This document shows positions 1 to 7,512 of a stretch of 15,021 nt of DNA, one piece after another. Positions within the stretch are counted from its first letter, which is position 1; each line of letters opens with the position of its first letter. Source of the stretch: Tepidisphaeraceae bacterium. GTDB taxonomy: Bacteria > Planctomycetota > Phycisphaerae > Tepidisphaerales > Tepidisphaeraceae. The notes beneath the pieces were generated by a model that made no database searches, was not told the origin of the DNA, and worked only from the letters and a program-made list of their open reading frames with translations. The DNA is taken from contig JANWHF010000263.1 in NCBI GenBank assembly GCA_025450555.1, positions 1 to 15,021 of the forward strand. The letters are read 5' to 3'. A program made the translations under genes and the position numbers.

Positions 1-1529
1 GCGGGCGAAAGTTGATTGGGCGTATTCATATGCGAGCAGTAACGCCCATACGTCCGGCTGAAATAGGGCTCAAAAATCGCCGCGAGGGATCCGCCATCGG
101 TCACTTCAATGCGCGGCGATGGAGTGTAGTTCAGTACCGGCGATGCCACATCAATCAAATCCGTTTTCGTGTAGTCACAGTCCAATCGACCCGGGCCGAG
201 ATATTTCCCGCCAATGTCGAACAGCAGCTTCTTCTTCGACCGATCGAACGCGCTATAACTGAGAATGAGCAGTGATCCGCCTTGGCTGACAAACTCGCGA
301 AGTTGCGCAGCTTCGATGTCATCGAGAAATGCATCGCCGGTCAGGATGATCGTGTCGGAATGATCGAGATCCGTTTCATGTCGAACGGCTTCGAAATCGA
401 TCTGCTGTTCCAGCAGCATCCGCGCGACGCCTTCATCATGGGCATGTCGGCCACTGACGTAGACGCCCAAATTGGAAAATGGCTTTGCACCGATCCCGTA
501 GGACTCGATGCGGTTGACATATCTGTAGGCTGTTCCGATGCCGCGATAGGTTTCCAAATCCATCGTTCCGCTGGGATGAAGCTGGTCGCCGAAGCTGCAA
601 CCTGCGCCATACGCGACCATACAGGCGGCTTCGAATCGCATGGCATCAGGATGTTTAAATCCGCCGAACTCGCCCCATTGCGTGTGGAATTTGCCGCTCA
701 TGGCGAGCGTTGGCTTTCCCATCGCAGAAAAGAGCTTGCCTCGCAGCGGGAGCTTGTCGTAGCCGCCCCAGGTGGTGGGGAGGTCTTCCAATTCAAAATG
801 CGTATTGAATGCAGCGAATTCGTGAGGGGAATGGAGCTTAGTGGTTCCATTGTAAAAGATCGTGGCGCTGCGATGCAGGCCATGAATGATGGCGTTGCAG
901 TCGGACATGAGCCGGACCCAAGTCTGAATCGCATGAGTGCGCGCATCGCTGTCATTCTCCGGATTCAGTCCATCGGCCTTCATTCCCTTCACGCAGGCTT
1001 CGCACCAGCAGGGGGGTGAAATATCGCAAATATCGTAGAAGAAACCATCCACCGGAAACTTCCGGCAGATTTCCTCGGTCTGCCGGAGGATCAAATCGCG
1101 GTAGCCGGTGCCAGGGCAGAGGAATATCCAGGAAGTTGCGGGCTTGGGATCATCGGGACGTGCGCTCGAATCAAAATTATGCGTGGCAATCGCGCCGCTG
1201 CGCGTCCTCACCGTCCATTGCGGATGTTCCTCGGCATCATGCGCCGACCAGCCAACCGTGTAATAAATCGGCGCGCGAATGCCGATTTCATGGCTGGCGT
1301 CGATCTGCCGGCCAAGCAAGTCAATCTTGAGACTCGGGTGCCGTTTGCCGACGCGCGTCGGATAGTAAGACCAGCCGTGATGACATTTGGCAAAGAGGGT
1401 TACGGAATTAACGCTTCCGAGCTTCAGGGCCTTTTGGAAATCGCCTTTATCGAAGTCCGCGCCGACTTCGCCAATATGTTCGCTGGTGTGAAAATCGAGA
1501 TGGACCTGCCGTGCGGGTAACTTCTGCAT
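1..1529 (-). CDS. GHL6-type glycosyl hydrolase with beta-galactosidase trimerisation-like region (3' end beyond window)
   Basis: The minus frame is open from an ATG at 1529 to the left edge, giving 509 codons without a stop. The N-terminus reads HLDFHTSEHIGEVGADFD, followed by a patch AKCHHGWSYYPT near residue 50. This resembles the hypothetical glycosyl hydrolase 6 (GHL6) family and the alpha-fucosidase-like TIM barrels. A VDGFFYDICD segment with a C-x-C-x-x-C cluster (CWCEAC) follows in mid-protein; the Asp residues are candidate active-site residues, but I cannot assign the nucleophile. The last visible residues (FSRTYGRYCSHMNTP) resemble the end of GH42-type beta-galactosidase trimerisation domains. 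The likely role is hydrolysis of a glycan or glycoside with unknown substrate; no signal peptide is visible, so it may be cytoplasmic. The upstream frame stays open for a stretch without another ATG, and no clear Shine-Dalgarno is seen. It is transcribed away from the DUF4190 gene. The C-terminus is missing only because the window ends. Confidence 0.8.
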   Translation of the reverse strand, partial: MQKLPARQVHLDFHTSEHIGEVGADFDKGDFQKALKLGSVNSVTLFAKCHHGWSYYPTRVGKRHPSLKIDLLGRQIDASHEIGIRAPIYYTVGWSAHDAEEHPQWTVRTRSGAIATHNFDSSARPDDPKPATSWIFLCPGTGYRDLILRQTEEICRKFPVDGFFYDICDISPPCWCEACVKGMKADGLNPENDSDARTHAIQTWVRLMSDCNAIIHGLHRSATIFYNGTTKLHSPHEFAAFNTHFELEDLPTTWGGYDKLPLRGKLFSAMGKPTLAMSGKFHTQWGEFGGFKHPDAMRFEAACMVAYGAGCSFGDQLHPSGTMDLETYRGIGTAYRYVNRIESYGIGAKPFSNLGVYVSGRHAHDEGVARMLLEQQIDFEAVRHETDLDHSDTIILTGDAFLDDIEAAQLREFVSQGGSLLILSYSAFDRSKKKLLFDIGGKYLGPGRLDCDYTKTDLIDVASPVLNYTPSPRIEVTDGGSLAAIFEPYFSRTYGRYCSHMNTPNQLSP

Positions 1530-1575
1530 TGGGGTTCCGTAAAAGGTGAAGATGGCATTTATGCAGCGCCACCGC

Positions 1576-1604
1576 GTGAAATTCAATTGGGCAGCCTGTA
1601 AAGT
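1576..1604 (+). promoter_or_regulatory. Weak sigma-70-like promoter candidate for the DUF4190 gene
   Basis: A GTGAAA box (1576-1581) and a TAAAGT box (1599-1604) are separated by 17 bp, matching the consensus hexamers at 4 of 6 positions each. Transcription would begin near 1611, about 25 nt before the ATG. Boxes of this quality occur often by chance, so this is only a candidate. Confidence 0.25.
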
Positions 1605-1622
1605 AATCTTTCAAATCCAACG

Positions 1623-1630
1623 AGAAGGAG
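1623..1630 (+). promoter_or_regulatory. Ribosome binding site deciding the DUF4190 start
   Basis: AGAAGGAG lies 5 nt before the ATG at 1636. The open frame extends upstream to 1546, but that extension has no such site and does not look like protein. The site therefore fixes the start at 1636. Confidence 0.75.
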
Positions 1631-1635
1631 CACAC

Positions 1636-2280
1636 ATGACACAATCGAACTATCCGCCGAACATGCCGCCAGGAATGCCACCATCAATGCCAGGTGGTCA
1701 AATGCAATATCAACCGACGGGCGGCACCAACGGCTTTGCCGTCGCCAGTCTGATTTGTTCGATCGTTGGATTCTGCGCCGTCTTCATCGGCGGATTGCTG
1801 GGAATCCTGTTTGGAGTTCTGGGCATCAGCAAGGCCAATAAGACAAACGGCCGCGGAAAGGGCATGGCGATCGCCGGGATTGTGATCGGAATCATTACGC
1901 TCATCACGTCCGGACTGATCGTCGCTGGCGGTTACAGCGCTTACTTTTTTGGCAAGAAGATCGCCACTTCATTCATGACGACGCCGCAGCAATACATCCA
2001 GGACCTGAGCGAAGACAAGATTGACGAGGCCCAAGCCATGACGACAGGTTTGACGCGTGAGGAAATTCAGGCTCAAAGCACTGATCTAAAACCATTGGGC
2101 GCTTTCCAGAGAGTCAACGTCACCAAGGCCGATTCCAACCAGAAAACTACGAATGGCACATCCAAAGCCGAAGTCGAGCTGACAGGAACGGCGTATTTCG
2201 CCAACGGGAACAAAACATTTCACATGACGATGACCTATTCGCCTTCGGGCTCAAAGATCACCAAGGCGTCGTTTGAGTGA
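1636..2280 (+). CDS. DUF4190 membrane protein with proline/methionine-rich N-terminus
   Basis: The protein has 214 residues. Residues 1-30 are a low-complexity tail rich in Pro, Met and Gly (PPNMPPGMPPSMPGG). Residues about 32-100 form a DUF4190 domain: two hydrophobic segments (about 34-62 and 77-100) around a short polar loop with GRGKGMAIAGIVIG, which is the family's typical second half. The C-terminal ~105 residues are soluble and begin with PQQYIQDLSEDKIDEAQAM. They look like a small alpha+beta domain of the NTF2/DUF4864 kind, although that assignment is weak. The likely place is the cytoplasmic membrane with the C-terminal domain on one face; the biochemical role is unknown. It stands alone, divergent from the GHL6 gene and convergent with the GNAT gene. 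Confidence 0.85.
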   Translation: MTQSNYPPNMPPGMPPSMPGGQMQYQPTGGTNGFAVASLICSIVGFCAVFIGGLLGILFGVLGISKANKTNGRGKGMAIAGIVIGIITLITSGLIVAGGYSAYFFGKKIATSFMTTPQQYIQDLSEDKIDEAQAMTTGLTREEIQAQSTDLKPLGAFQRVNVTKADSNQKTTNGTSKAEVELTGTAYFANGNKTFHMTMTYSPSGSKITKASFE

Positions 2281-2282
2281 GC

Positions 2283-2298
2283 GAAGTCCGGTGACTTC
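2283..2298. terminator. Small hairpin between convergent genes, possible bidirectional terminator
   Basis: GAAGTC and GACTTC form a perfect 6-bp stem around a CGGT loop in the gap between the DUF4190 stop and the convergent GNAT stop, just touching the latter. There is no T-run on either side, so it is not a classical intrinsic terminator. Its position between converging genes is the main support. Confidence 0.35.
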
Positions 2299-3043
2299 AA
2301 GAAGTGAAGGCTGGCTTATAAAACCATTTGTGGTAGGTCAGCTCCAGCGATCGGGTGACGAAGCCTAATCGCTGATAGAGCCGCTGCGCGGCCACGTTGC
2401 GCCCCTGCGTGACGACCGTGATGTTCGAAGCATTTTGATCGGCAAACCAGTTCATCGCCTGCCGAATCAGCGAGCTGCCGGTGCCGCGACCGCGCGCCGA
2501 ATCGGCAACCGCGATCAGGCCGATATTTCCCACCTGGTCGGCCTTGTTGATTTTGCATGTGACGTATCCGCAGGCTTGGCCGTTATTCTCCGCCACCCAG
2601 ACGGCATCAGCCTTGCCGTTGCAGCTTATCTCGATCCATATGGAATAGAGCCGGCTGCATCGTTCGCGGCTGAATCTTTGATCAAAATAAAATCGCGTGT
2701 CCTGATGGCTGTTCGATGCGATAGTTATCAACTCCATAAGATCCTCGGGCCGGGCGGTGCGAATCCCAGGCTGCTCGGCCGATCGCCATTTGGCGCGATC
2801 AGAATTCTCCAGGGTCATACGCAAATCGGTCAATTCATATTCACTCCGCGCGGCGACTTGTGTAGTCACCGGATCATCGCCTCGCGAAAAGAAATAGAGA
2901 CACGCAACCCGATTCTCTCGGCACCAGTCATTAATCCGAAGATTGAATTCGGTGGTAAGCTGATCGCCCAGGACTTTCGCCACGGGAAATCCAAAAAACT
3001 TTGTGTCCCAATCAAGCAGTTCGCAGGGCGGGTCGGAAATCAT
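2297..3043 (-). CDS. GNAT-family N-acetyltransferase, WecD/RffC-like
   Basis: This 248-residue protein has a C-terminal GNAT fold (about 93-240). The acetyl-CoA loop is ARGRGTGSSL (183-192), and the downstream helix motif NVAAQRLYQRLGF spans 216-228. The N-terminal half has the ELLDWDTKFFGFP opening and the DTRFYFDQRF ... SRLYSIWI stretch, which resemble WecD/RffC-type acetyltransferases. Those enzymes N-acetylate nucleotide-linked 4-amino-4,6-dideoxy sugars for surface polysaccharide. It probably acetylates an amino sugar in the cytoplasm using acetyl-CoA; the exact substrate is not readable. Its ATG overlaps the TGA of the glycosyltransferase gene by 4 bp (ATGA), indicating translational coupling and a shared pathway. 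A ribosomal or small-molecule GNAT role is the main alternative. Confidence 0.85.
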   Translation of the reverse strand: MISDPPCELLDWDTKFFGFPVAKVLGDQLTTEFNLRINDWCRENRVACLYFFSRGDDPVTTQVAARSEYELTDLRMTLENSDRAKWRSAEQPGIRTARPEDLMELITIASNSHQDTRFYFDQRFSRERCSRLYSIWIEISCNGKADAVWVAENNGQACGYVTCKINKADQVGNIGLIAVADSARGRGTGSSLIRQAMNWFADQNASNITVVTQGRNVAAQRLYQRLGFVTRSLELTYHKWFYKPAFTS

Positions 3044-4041
3044 GGCAAGCCTGCACTAATCTCGGTGGGGTCAGAATTCATCATGCGAGGCTCAGGCAGT
3101 CCGACCGAATGACGAACGGTGTACGCTGGCCGTTCCATCGAACGCACATGCATGCGCGCCAGGTATTCGCCAATGATGCCCAGGGCAAACATCTGCGCTC
3201 CGGAAAAGATGGCGATGATCGACGCGAGGAATGCAAATCCGGCGACATGCTCGCCCGAAAATATGTAACGCCCCAGCACATACGCCAGCACCGCCATGCC
3301 AAACACGGCGAAAGAGAAACCGAGCAATCCCGCCAATTGCAGCGGCATAATGCTGAAGCCGGTCATCATGTTCAGCGCGTGGGTGATGAGCTTGCGGACG
3401 GTGTAATTCGATCGGCCTATCTGCCGAGGCTCGTGATGGACGGTGATAGCTGAAAACTTGGTTGTTCCCCAGGTCAGAAGCACATCAATCGAAACGTAGG
3501 GACTCTTGTAATCCAGAAACGCGCGTCGGATTTCGGTGCGAAAGGCACGAAACGCGCTGACGCGCCTCGCGGTCGATGCGCCCATAGCGCCCTGCAGAAC
3601 CATTTTGGTGATCTGCGAAGCCAGGTCGCGCAACAGGCCATGCTGCTCGCTTTCGGGGGTGCCGTAGACGACGTCATTCCCCGCTGCCAAAACTTCCAGA
3701 AGCTTGGGAATCTCCTCGGGAGGGTTCTGCAGATCGTCGTCGATGGTGACGGCCGTCGTATATGAGGCTGCGCGAATTGCGCAGAGCAGCGCATTATGCT
3801 GGCCATGATTGCGCATGAGATCGATGCCGCGCACCCAGGAATTGCGGGCGCAAAGTTGCCCAATCACTTCCCAGCTTTTATCCAGGCTGCCATCGTTGAC
3901 GAGGATCAACTCGTACGGCTGGTCGGTAGCTTCAAGCACTGGCTCCAACCGCTCGACGAGCAGCGGCAGGCTCTCCTGGCTGTTGTAAACCGGGACGATG
4001 ACGGACAAACCAGGCGACAAATTGGAATCGGCAGTAGTCAT
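3040..4041 (-). CDS. Family 2 glycosyltransferase, polyprenyl-phosphate sugar synthase type (DPM1/ArnC/GtrB-like)
   Basis: This 333-residue protein starts with a GT-A fold: LSVIVPVYN (12-20), the nucleotide-binding VNDGS (48-52), RNHGQHNALL (77-86) and the metal-binding TIDDDLQNP (DDD at 101-103). The late motif RQIGRSNYTVRKL (206-218) is typical of enzymes that move a sugar from a nucleotide donor to undecaprenyl or dolichyl phosphate. Two membrane helices follow (about 232-260 and 268-294), as in ArnC and GtrB, so it sits at the cytoplasmic membrane facing inward. The donor sugar is unknown; the coupled downstream acetyltransferase suggests an amino sugar. It follows pilZ by 52 nt on the same strand and overlaps the GNAT gene by 4 bp. 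The ATG at 4041 has no obvious Shine-Dalgarno. Confidence 0.9.
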   Translation of the reverse strand: MTTADSNLSPGLSVIVPVYNSQESLPLLVERLEPVLEATDQPYELILVNDGSLDKSWEVIGQLCARNSWVRGIDLMRNHGQHNALLCAIRAASYTTAVTIDDDLQNPPEEIPKLLEVLAAGNDVVYGTPESEQHGLLRDLASQITKMVLQGAMGASTARRVSAFRAFRTEIRRAFLDYKSPYVSIDVLLTWGTTKFSAITVHHEPRQIGRSNYTVRKLITHALNMMTGFSIMPLQLAGLLGFSFAVFGMAVLAYVLGRYIFSGEHVAGFAFLASIIAIFSGAQMFALGIIGEYLARMHVRSMERPAYTVRHSVGLPEPRMMNSDPTEISAGLP

Positions 4042-4093
4042 GCGGAGAAGGGCCGCATCTTAATGCGTGCGAATCACGATGGCAAAAGCTGGC

Positions 4094-4519
4094 TCAATCG
4101 GAGAACGTATGTTCCTGGACCTGGCCATTCAGCAGCGCATTGAGAATGGTCTGAGGATCAGTGTTCTGCGGGCCAATGCACCCGGCCAGCTCAGCGCCAA
4201 TGCGGTAAATGCCGGCCTCAAGCTCGCGAGAGTAGCGCACGGTATAGACTAAAAGTGCAACTGTTTTGACCCGCACCTTCAACAGGAATTGCTCGCCCGG
4301 GGGAAAGCTTCGAGTGGAAAGGATGCCGATTCCGTTAGCCGAGCAATCGACCAGGCGCGCCTTGCGGAACTTTCCGGAAGCCAGCGTCCCGCAGGGCATG
4401 ATGACCACTTCGCAGGAGGCGCGCCGGTCCCGGCGTTTGTCGGACTCGACAGCTGTGGTCGAACCGCTTTCGGCCGATAAGTGCGAGCTTGTTTGTATGT
4501 CGATGTTTTCCACTAACAC
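4094..4519 (-). CDS. PilZ-domain c-di-GMP receptor protein
   Basis: This 141-residue single-domain protein has both PilZ signature motifs: an RxxxR element (RRDRR, 29-33) after a disordered N-terminal tail, and DCSANGIGI (DxSxxG, residues 58-63). Late in the domain the pattern YRIGAEL matches the usual Y-x-I-G-x-x-F strand. Proteins of this kind bind cyclic di-GMP and adjust exopolysaccharide synthesis, motility or a partner enzyme. It lies first in a same-strand run with the GT2 and GNAT genes (52 nt before the former), so regulation of that glycan pathway is a reasonable inference. The start is a GTG at 4519 with only a weak GGA element upstream; another in-frame GTG at 4513 is possible. 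It is divergent from the aminopeptidase gene. Confidence 0.85.
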   Translation of the reverse strand: MLVENIDIQTSSHLSAESGSTTAVESDKRRDRRASCEVVIMPCGTLASGKFRKARLVDCSANGIGILSTRSFPPGEQFLLKVRVKTVALLVYTVRYSRELEAGIYRIGAELAGCIGPQNTDPQTILNALLNGQVQEHTFSD

Positions 4520-4538
4520 TTAGGTCGTCCAATAGGGC

Positions 4539-4555
4539 ATTCCCGTTAAGGGAAT
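4539..4555. promoter_or_regulatory. Inverted repeat in the pilZ/aminopeptidase divergent spacer
   Basis: ATTCCC and GGGAAT form a perfect 6-bp inverted repeat with a GTTAA spacer, 20 nt upstream of the pilZ start codon. It could be an operator or a small hairpin in the pilZ leader. No family-specific operator is recognised. Confidence 0.35.
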
Positions 4556-4567
4556 CGGCGGAAGATC

Positions 4568-4583
4568 GTCCGTTTAAATGGAC
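4568..4583. promoter_or_regulatory. Near-perfect 16-bp palindrome in the same spacer, possible operator
   Basis: GTCCGTTTAAATGGAC is a palindrome centred on TTTAAA with a single G/T mismatch pair. It lies between the divergent pilZ and M29 genes, 85 nt before the M29 start. A dimeric repressor or activator site is plausible, but no regulator gene is adjacent to name. Confidence 0.35.
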
Positions 4584-4652
4584 CGTTGGATTCCGTTTAT
4601 GACGCCTTTGCAATGTGACGTGGACGCACTAGGCTCTGCAGATTCAGATGAT

Positions 4653-4657
4653 GGAGG
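4653..4657 (+). promoter_or_regulatory. Ribosome binding site deciding the M29 aminopeptidase start
   Basis: GGAGG lies 10 nt before the ATG at 4668, with a second overlapping GGAG 8 nt from it. The open frame reaches back to 4578, but only from 4668 does the sequence look like the family N-terminus (DPRIEKLADVVVNYS). Confidence 0.7.
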
Positions 4658-4667
4658 AGATAATCCG

Positions 4668-5786
4668 ATGACCGATCCCCGAATCGAAAAACTAGCGGAC
4701 GTGGTGGTCAATTACTCCTGTGCAGTCAAGGCTGGCGACAACCTGCTGCTGGAAGCGATCGACGTTCCCCATTCATTTACCAAGGCAGTCGTGCAGCGCG
4801 TGTTCAAGGCCGGGGGCAGGCCGCTGGTGCTCCTGAAGAGCAACGAAGTCATGCGCGCCTTGATGATGTCGGGGACGCGCGAGCAGTGGGAAACGATTGC
4901 TGCCGTCGAACGCGCGCAGATGGAGAAGATGCAGTGTTATATCGGTGCCCGGGGGAATGCGAACGTCTCGGAATTATCGGATGTTCCTTCCGACAAACAG
5001 CGCATCTACGAAGAGACCGTCTTCGACAAAGTCCATCGCGAGATTCGCGTCCCCAAGACCCGATGGGTCGTGCTCCGATGGCCCAGCCCCTCGATGGCGC
5101 AGATGGCCGAGGTGAGCACCGAAGCTTTTGAAGAGTTCTTCTTCAATGTCTGCACCCTGGACTACGGAAAGATGAGCAAGGCGATGCAGCCGCTCAAAAG
5201 GCTGATGGAGCGGACGGATAAGGTTCGCCTCAAGGGGCCGCGCGATACCGACCTGACATTCAGCATCAAGGGGATGCCGGCGATTGCCTGCGATGGCCGG
5301 GTCAATATTCCCGACGGCGAAGTCTTCACCGCCCCCGTGCGCGACAGCGTCAATGGCGTGATCCGCTACAACTCTCCAACCATTTACCGCGGCGTGACGC
5401 ACAACGATGTCTGCTTCACTTTCAAAAATGGCAAAATCGTCGAAGCCACCAGCACCGCCACGCAGAAGCTCCACGAAGTGCTCGACAGCGACGAAGGCTC
5501 CCGTTACATCGGCGAATTCGCCATCGGCTTCAATCCGTACTGCACCAAGCCGATGAAGGACATCCTGTTTGACGAGAAGATCGCCGGCAGCATCCACTTC
5601 ACGCCCGGCAATTGCTACGAAGATGCCAACAACGGCAACAAGAGCAGCATTCACTGGGACATCGTGATGCTCCAGACGCCTGAAGTCGGCGGGGGAGAAA
5701 TCTGGTTCGACAACCGCCTGATTCGCAAAGACGGCCGCTTTGTCGATCCGGATCTTCTGGCGCTTAATCCGGAAAATCTGAAATAG
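4668..5786 (+). CDS. M29-family metallo-aminopeptidase
   Basis: This 372-residue protein is full length for the M29 (AmpS / aminopeptidase T / aminopeptidase II) family. The N-terminal domain begins DPRIEKLADVVVNYS and continues with AGDNLLLEAIDVPHSF. All expected C-terminal metal-site residues are present: Glu218 in NIPDGEVFTAP, Glu283 in IGEFAIGFNP, His310 and Tyr317 in SIHFTPGNCYED, and His329 and Asp331 in SSIHWD. The His-x7-Tyr spacing equals that of the characterised enzymes. It should remove N-terminal residues from peptides in the cytoplasm using a two-metal site. No signal peptide is visible. It is transcribed alone, divergent from pilZ and converging with the anti-sigma gene across a 19-nt gap that holds no hairpin. 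Confidence 0.93.
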   Translation: MTDPRIEKLADVVVNYSCAVKAGDNLLLEAIDVPHSFTKAVVQRVFKAGGRPLVLLKSNEVMRALMMSGTREQWETIAAVERAQMEKMQCYIGARGNANVSELSDVPSDKQRIYEETVFDKVHREIRVPKTRWVVLRWPSPSMAQMAEVSTEAFEEFFFNVCTLDYGKMSKAMQPLKRLMERTDKVRLKGPRDTDLTFSIKGMPAIACDGRVNIPDGEVFTAPVRDSVNGVIRYNSPTIYRGVTHNDVCFTFKNGKIVEATSTATQKLHEVLDSDEGSRYIGEFAIGFNPYCTKPMKDILFDEKIAGSIHFTPGNCYEDANNGNKSSIHWDIVMLQTPEVGGGEIWFDNRLIRKDGRFVDPDLLALNPENLK

Positions 5787-5805
5787 GATTTGCTCGACGC
5801 AGGTG

Positions 5806-7431
5806 TTACTGAGGATTCGCAGGCACAGGCTGCGTGGCTGGCGGCTGCGCGGAACGCTCGAGGGTATCCTGCGTGGTTGGCGCGAGCGGAGCTTCGTTCT
5901 GCACGACGAGAACCAGATACAGCGCGTCCGCTGGCATCGTGGTCGGTGCGGGACGGCTATCAGCCATCAAAAAAGCTTCTGTCGTCGGGCGAGTAGCCAG
6001 CGCGGAGGCTTCGCCACGGAAATAGCGAACTCCCTCTACAAAGTTAACGCCATTTCCCTGCTGGATAGGCTGCGCCGCAGCAGATGGCTGAGACTGCGCC
6101 GGTTCTGTGGACGGTCTAGCGACTGCCGCGACTTGTTGCTGGGCAGCAAAGTTCATCCTTCCAAGAGCTACGCCTTGCCTCAGAGTGGGCTCGGTTGCCG
6201 CTTGCGTCGGTAAAGCGGCTTTCGCCATGCCGTCCTGCATGCGATATCGATATGCCTGCGAGACATTTTCGAGCTGAACCTGTTGATATTGGCTCTGGCC
6301 CGCCTGGCTCTTGCCGGTGAGCGTGTCGCTCAGCTCGACGAGTTGAACGCGCGAAAGACGCCGGGCGACATAAACGTTGTTGACCGAAAGTGCCCTCGCC
6401 TTCTTCGCGAGCTGCTGGTCAAGACTCTGCCGGATTTGCGGCGCATTCACTTCGGCCTGACTAGCTAAAGCGGATGCCTCCTGGGTGGTTGGCTGAGTCG
6501 TCAGTTGAACACCGCGCCGATTGATCTGTGCTTGCTCGGGAGCAGGCTGAATGGCGCCGCCTGATGCATTGGATCCAAGGATCCGCTGCCAGGGCGAAAC
6601 CGCCTCCGCCACGTCCTTGTTGCTTTGCGCCATCGTCAAATTCAACGTCACCGGCACCTGCTGCGGGGCGGCACTCCAGGAAATGCTATTCGCATCGAGA
6701 TAGGCGACGACCTGCTTTTGAAGCTCCTGCGGATCGTTGCTGCGGACGACCATCACCAGCGCGTCTTTTGGATTCTCTGCATTGGAAGGCGTCGCGGTGT
6801 TGGCGCCGGACGTTTCGTAAAGAAGCGATTGCACCTGCGGATTCTGGTAAGCATCAAGTGCAAGCTCACCAACCTCCGAACTTGGATCAGCCGCGGTCAC
6901 GCCGAGTCCGGGCACGATCGCAGCGTCCCTTGGCGGCTGTCCTCCAGCCAAACTGCTGTTCGGGCTCCGATCGTACAAATCCTCTTCATCCTCGGCCGAC
7001 GTCGGCTGCGCGTCATACAAGCCGGCGCCTGGCGCCGCAGAATTCTGCGCCACCCGAAGGGGCGGTCTGCTCTTCGGCAACACGAAGTACACGACCGTAC
7101 CCAGCCCAACCGTCAGCAGAACCACCGCCGCCGCCATCATGAATTGCGGCCACCGATTCAGCGGCCCAGACCTGGGGCGCTGCTCCGTGATTCCATCGAG
7201 CAGCACCGAGCGCTCGAGCTGGCTGTTGAAGATCTCACACAATTCCGGTGGGGCCGACTCGCGCGGCAGCCCGCGCAGCAACTGGCGCGTCTGGCGCAAT
7301 TGATCGAGCACCCGCCGGTAGTTGGGGTTCTGCTCCAGCAGCTTCTCAATCTCGGCGCGGTCCGACCCGTCCAAGTCTCCGTCGATGTACGCCGCCAGCT
7401 TCGCTTCTGTATTTTCCTGAATATCGGACAT
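5806..7431 (-). CDS. Membrane-bound anti-sigma factor-like protein with long Ala/Gln/Thr-rich outer domain
   Basis: The protein has 541 residues from ATG 7431. Residues 1-65 have the anti-sigma N-terminal pattern (KLAAYIDGDLDGSDRAEIEK, then a helix ending LLRGLP and a SAPPEL linker), but the His-x3-Cys-x2-Cys zinc motif is absent; the only Cys there is residue 65. One membrane helix follows at about 97-118. The remaining ~420 residues would lie outside the membrane and are low in complexity: rich in Ala, Gln, Thr and Pro, with recurrent T-Q-P and P-T-T tracts, and more ordered stretches such as DALVMVVRSNDPQEL. The gene follows the ECF sigma gene on the same strand, so it probably sequesters that factor in response to an envelope signal. 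A TTG at 7443 preceded by GGAG at 6 nt is an alternative start adding four residues. Confidence 0.75.
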   Translation of the reverse strand: MSDIQENTEAKLAAYIDGDLDGSDRAEIEKLLEQNPNYRRVLDQLRQTRQLLRGLPRESAPPELCEIFNSQLERSVLLDGITEQRPRSGPLNRWPQFMMAAAVVLLTVGLGTVVYFVLPKSRPPLRVAQNSAAPGAGLYDAQPTSAEDEEDLYDRSPNSSLAGGQPPRDAAIVPGLGVTAADPSSEVGELALDAYQNPQVQSLLYETSGANTATPSNAENPKDALVMVVRSNDPQELQKQVVAYLDANSISWSAAPQQVPVTLNLTMAQSNKDVAEAVSPWQRILGSNASGGAIQPAPEQAQINRRGVQLTTQPTTQEASALASQAEVNAPQIRQSLDQQLAKKARALSVNNVYVARRLSRVQLVELSDTLTGKSQAGQSQYQQVQLENVSQAYRYRMQDGMAKAALPTQAATEPTLRQGVALGRMNFAAQQQVAAVARPSTEPAQSQPSAAAQPIQQGNGVNFVEGVRYFRGEASALATRPTTEAFLMADSRPAPTTMPADALYLVLVVQNEAPLAPTTQDTLERSAQPPATQPVPANPQ

Positions 7432-7512
7432 GGTTTTTCGCAACGCAGGCTCCGGTTCTCATCGAAGGATTCCGGCCCTCCGACTTTCCCCAGCAGCGCT
7501 ACGCATCAAGTG

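Noticed and set aside
282..1019. A 245-codon open frame on the plus strand
   Set aside because: It is antisense to the GHL6 gene, whose minus-strand translation carries clear glycosidase-like motifs across the whole stretch.
4974..5654. A 226-codon open frame on the minus strand
   Set aside because: It is antisense to the M29 aminopeptidase, which has all its metal ligands.
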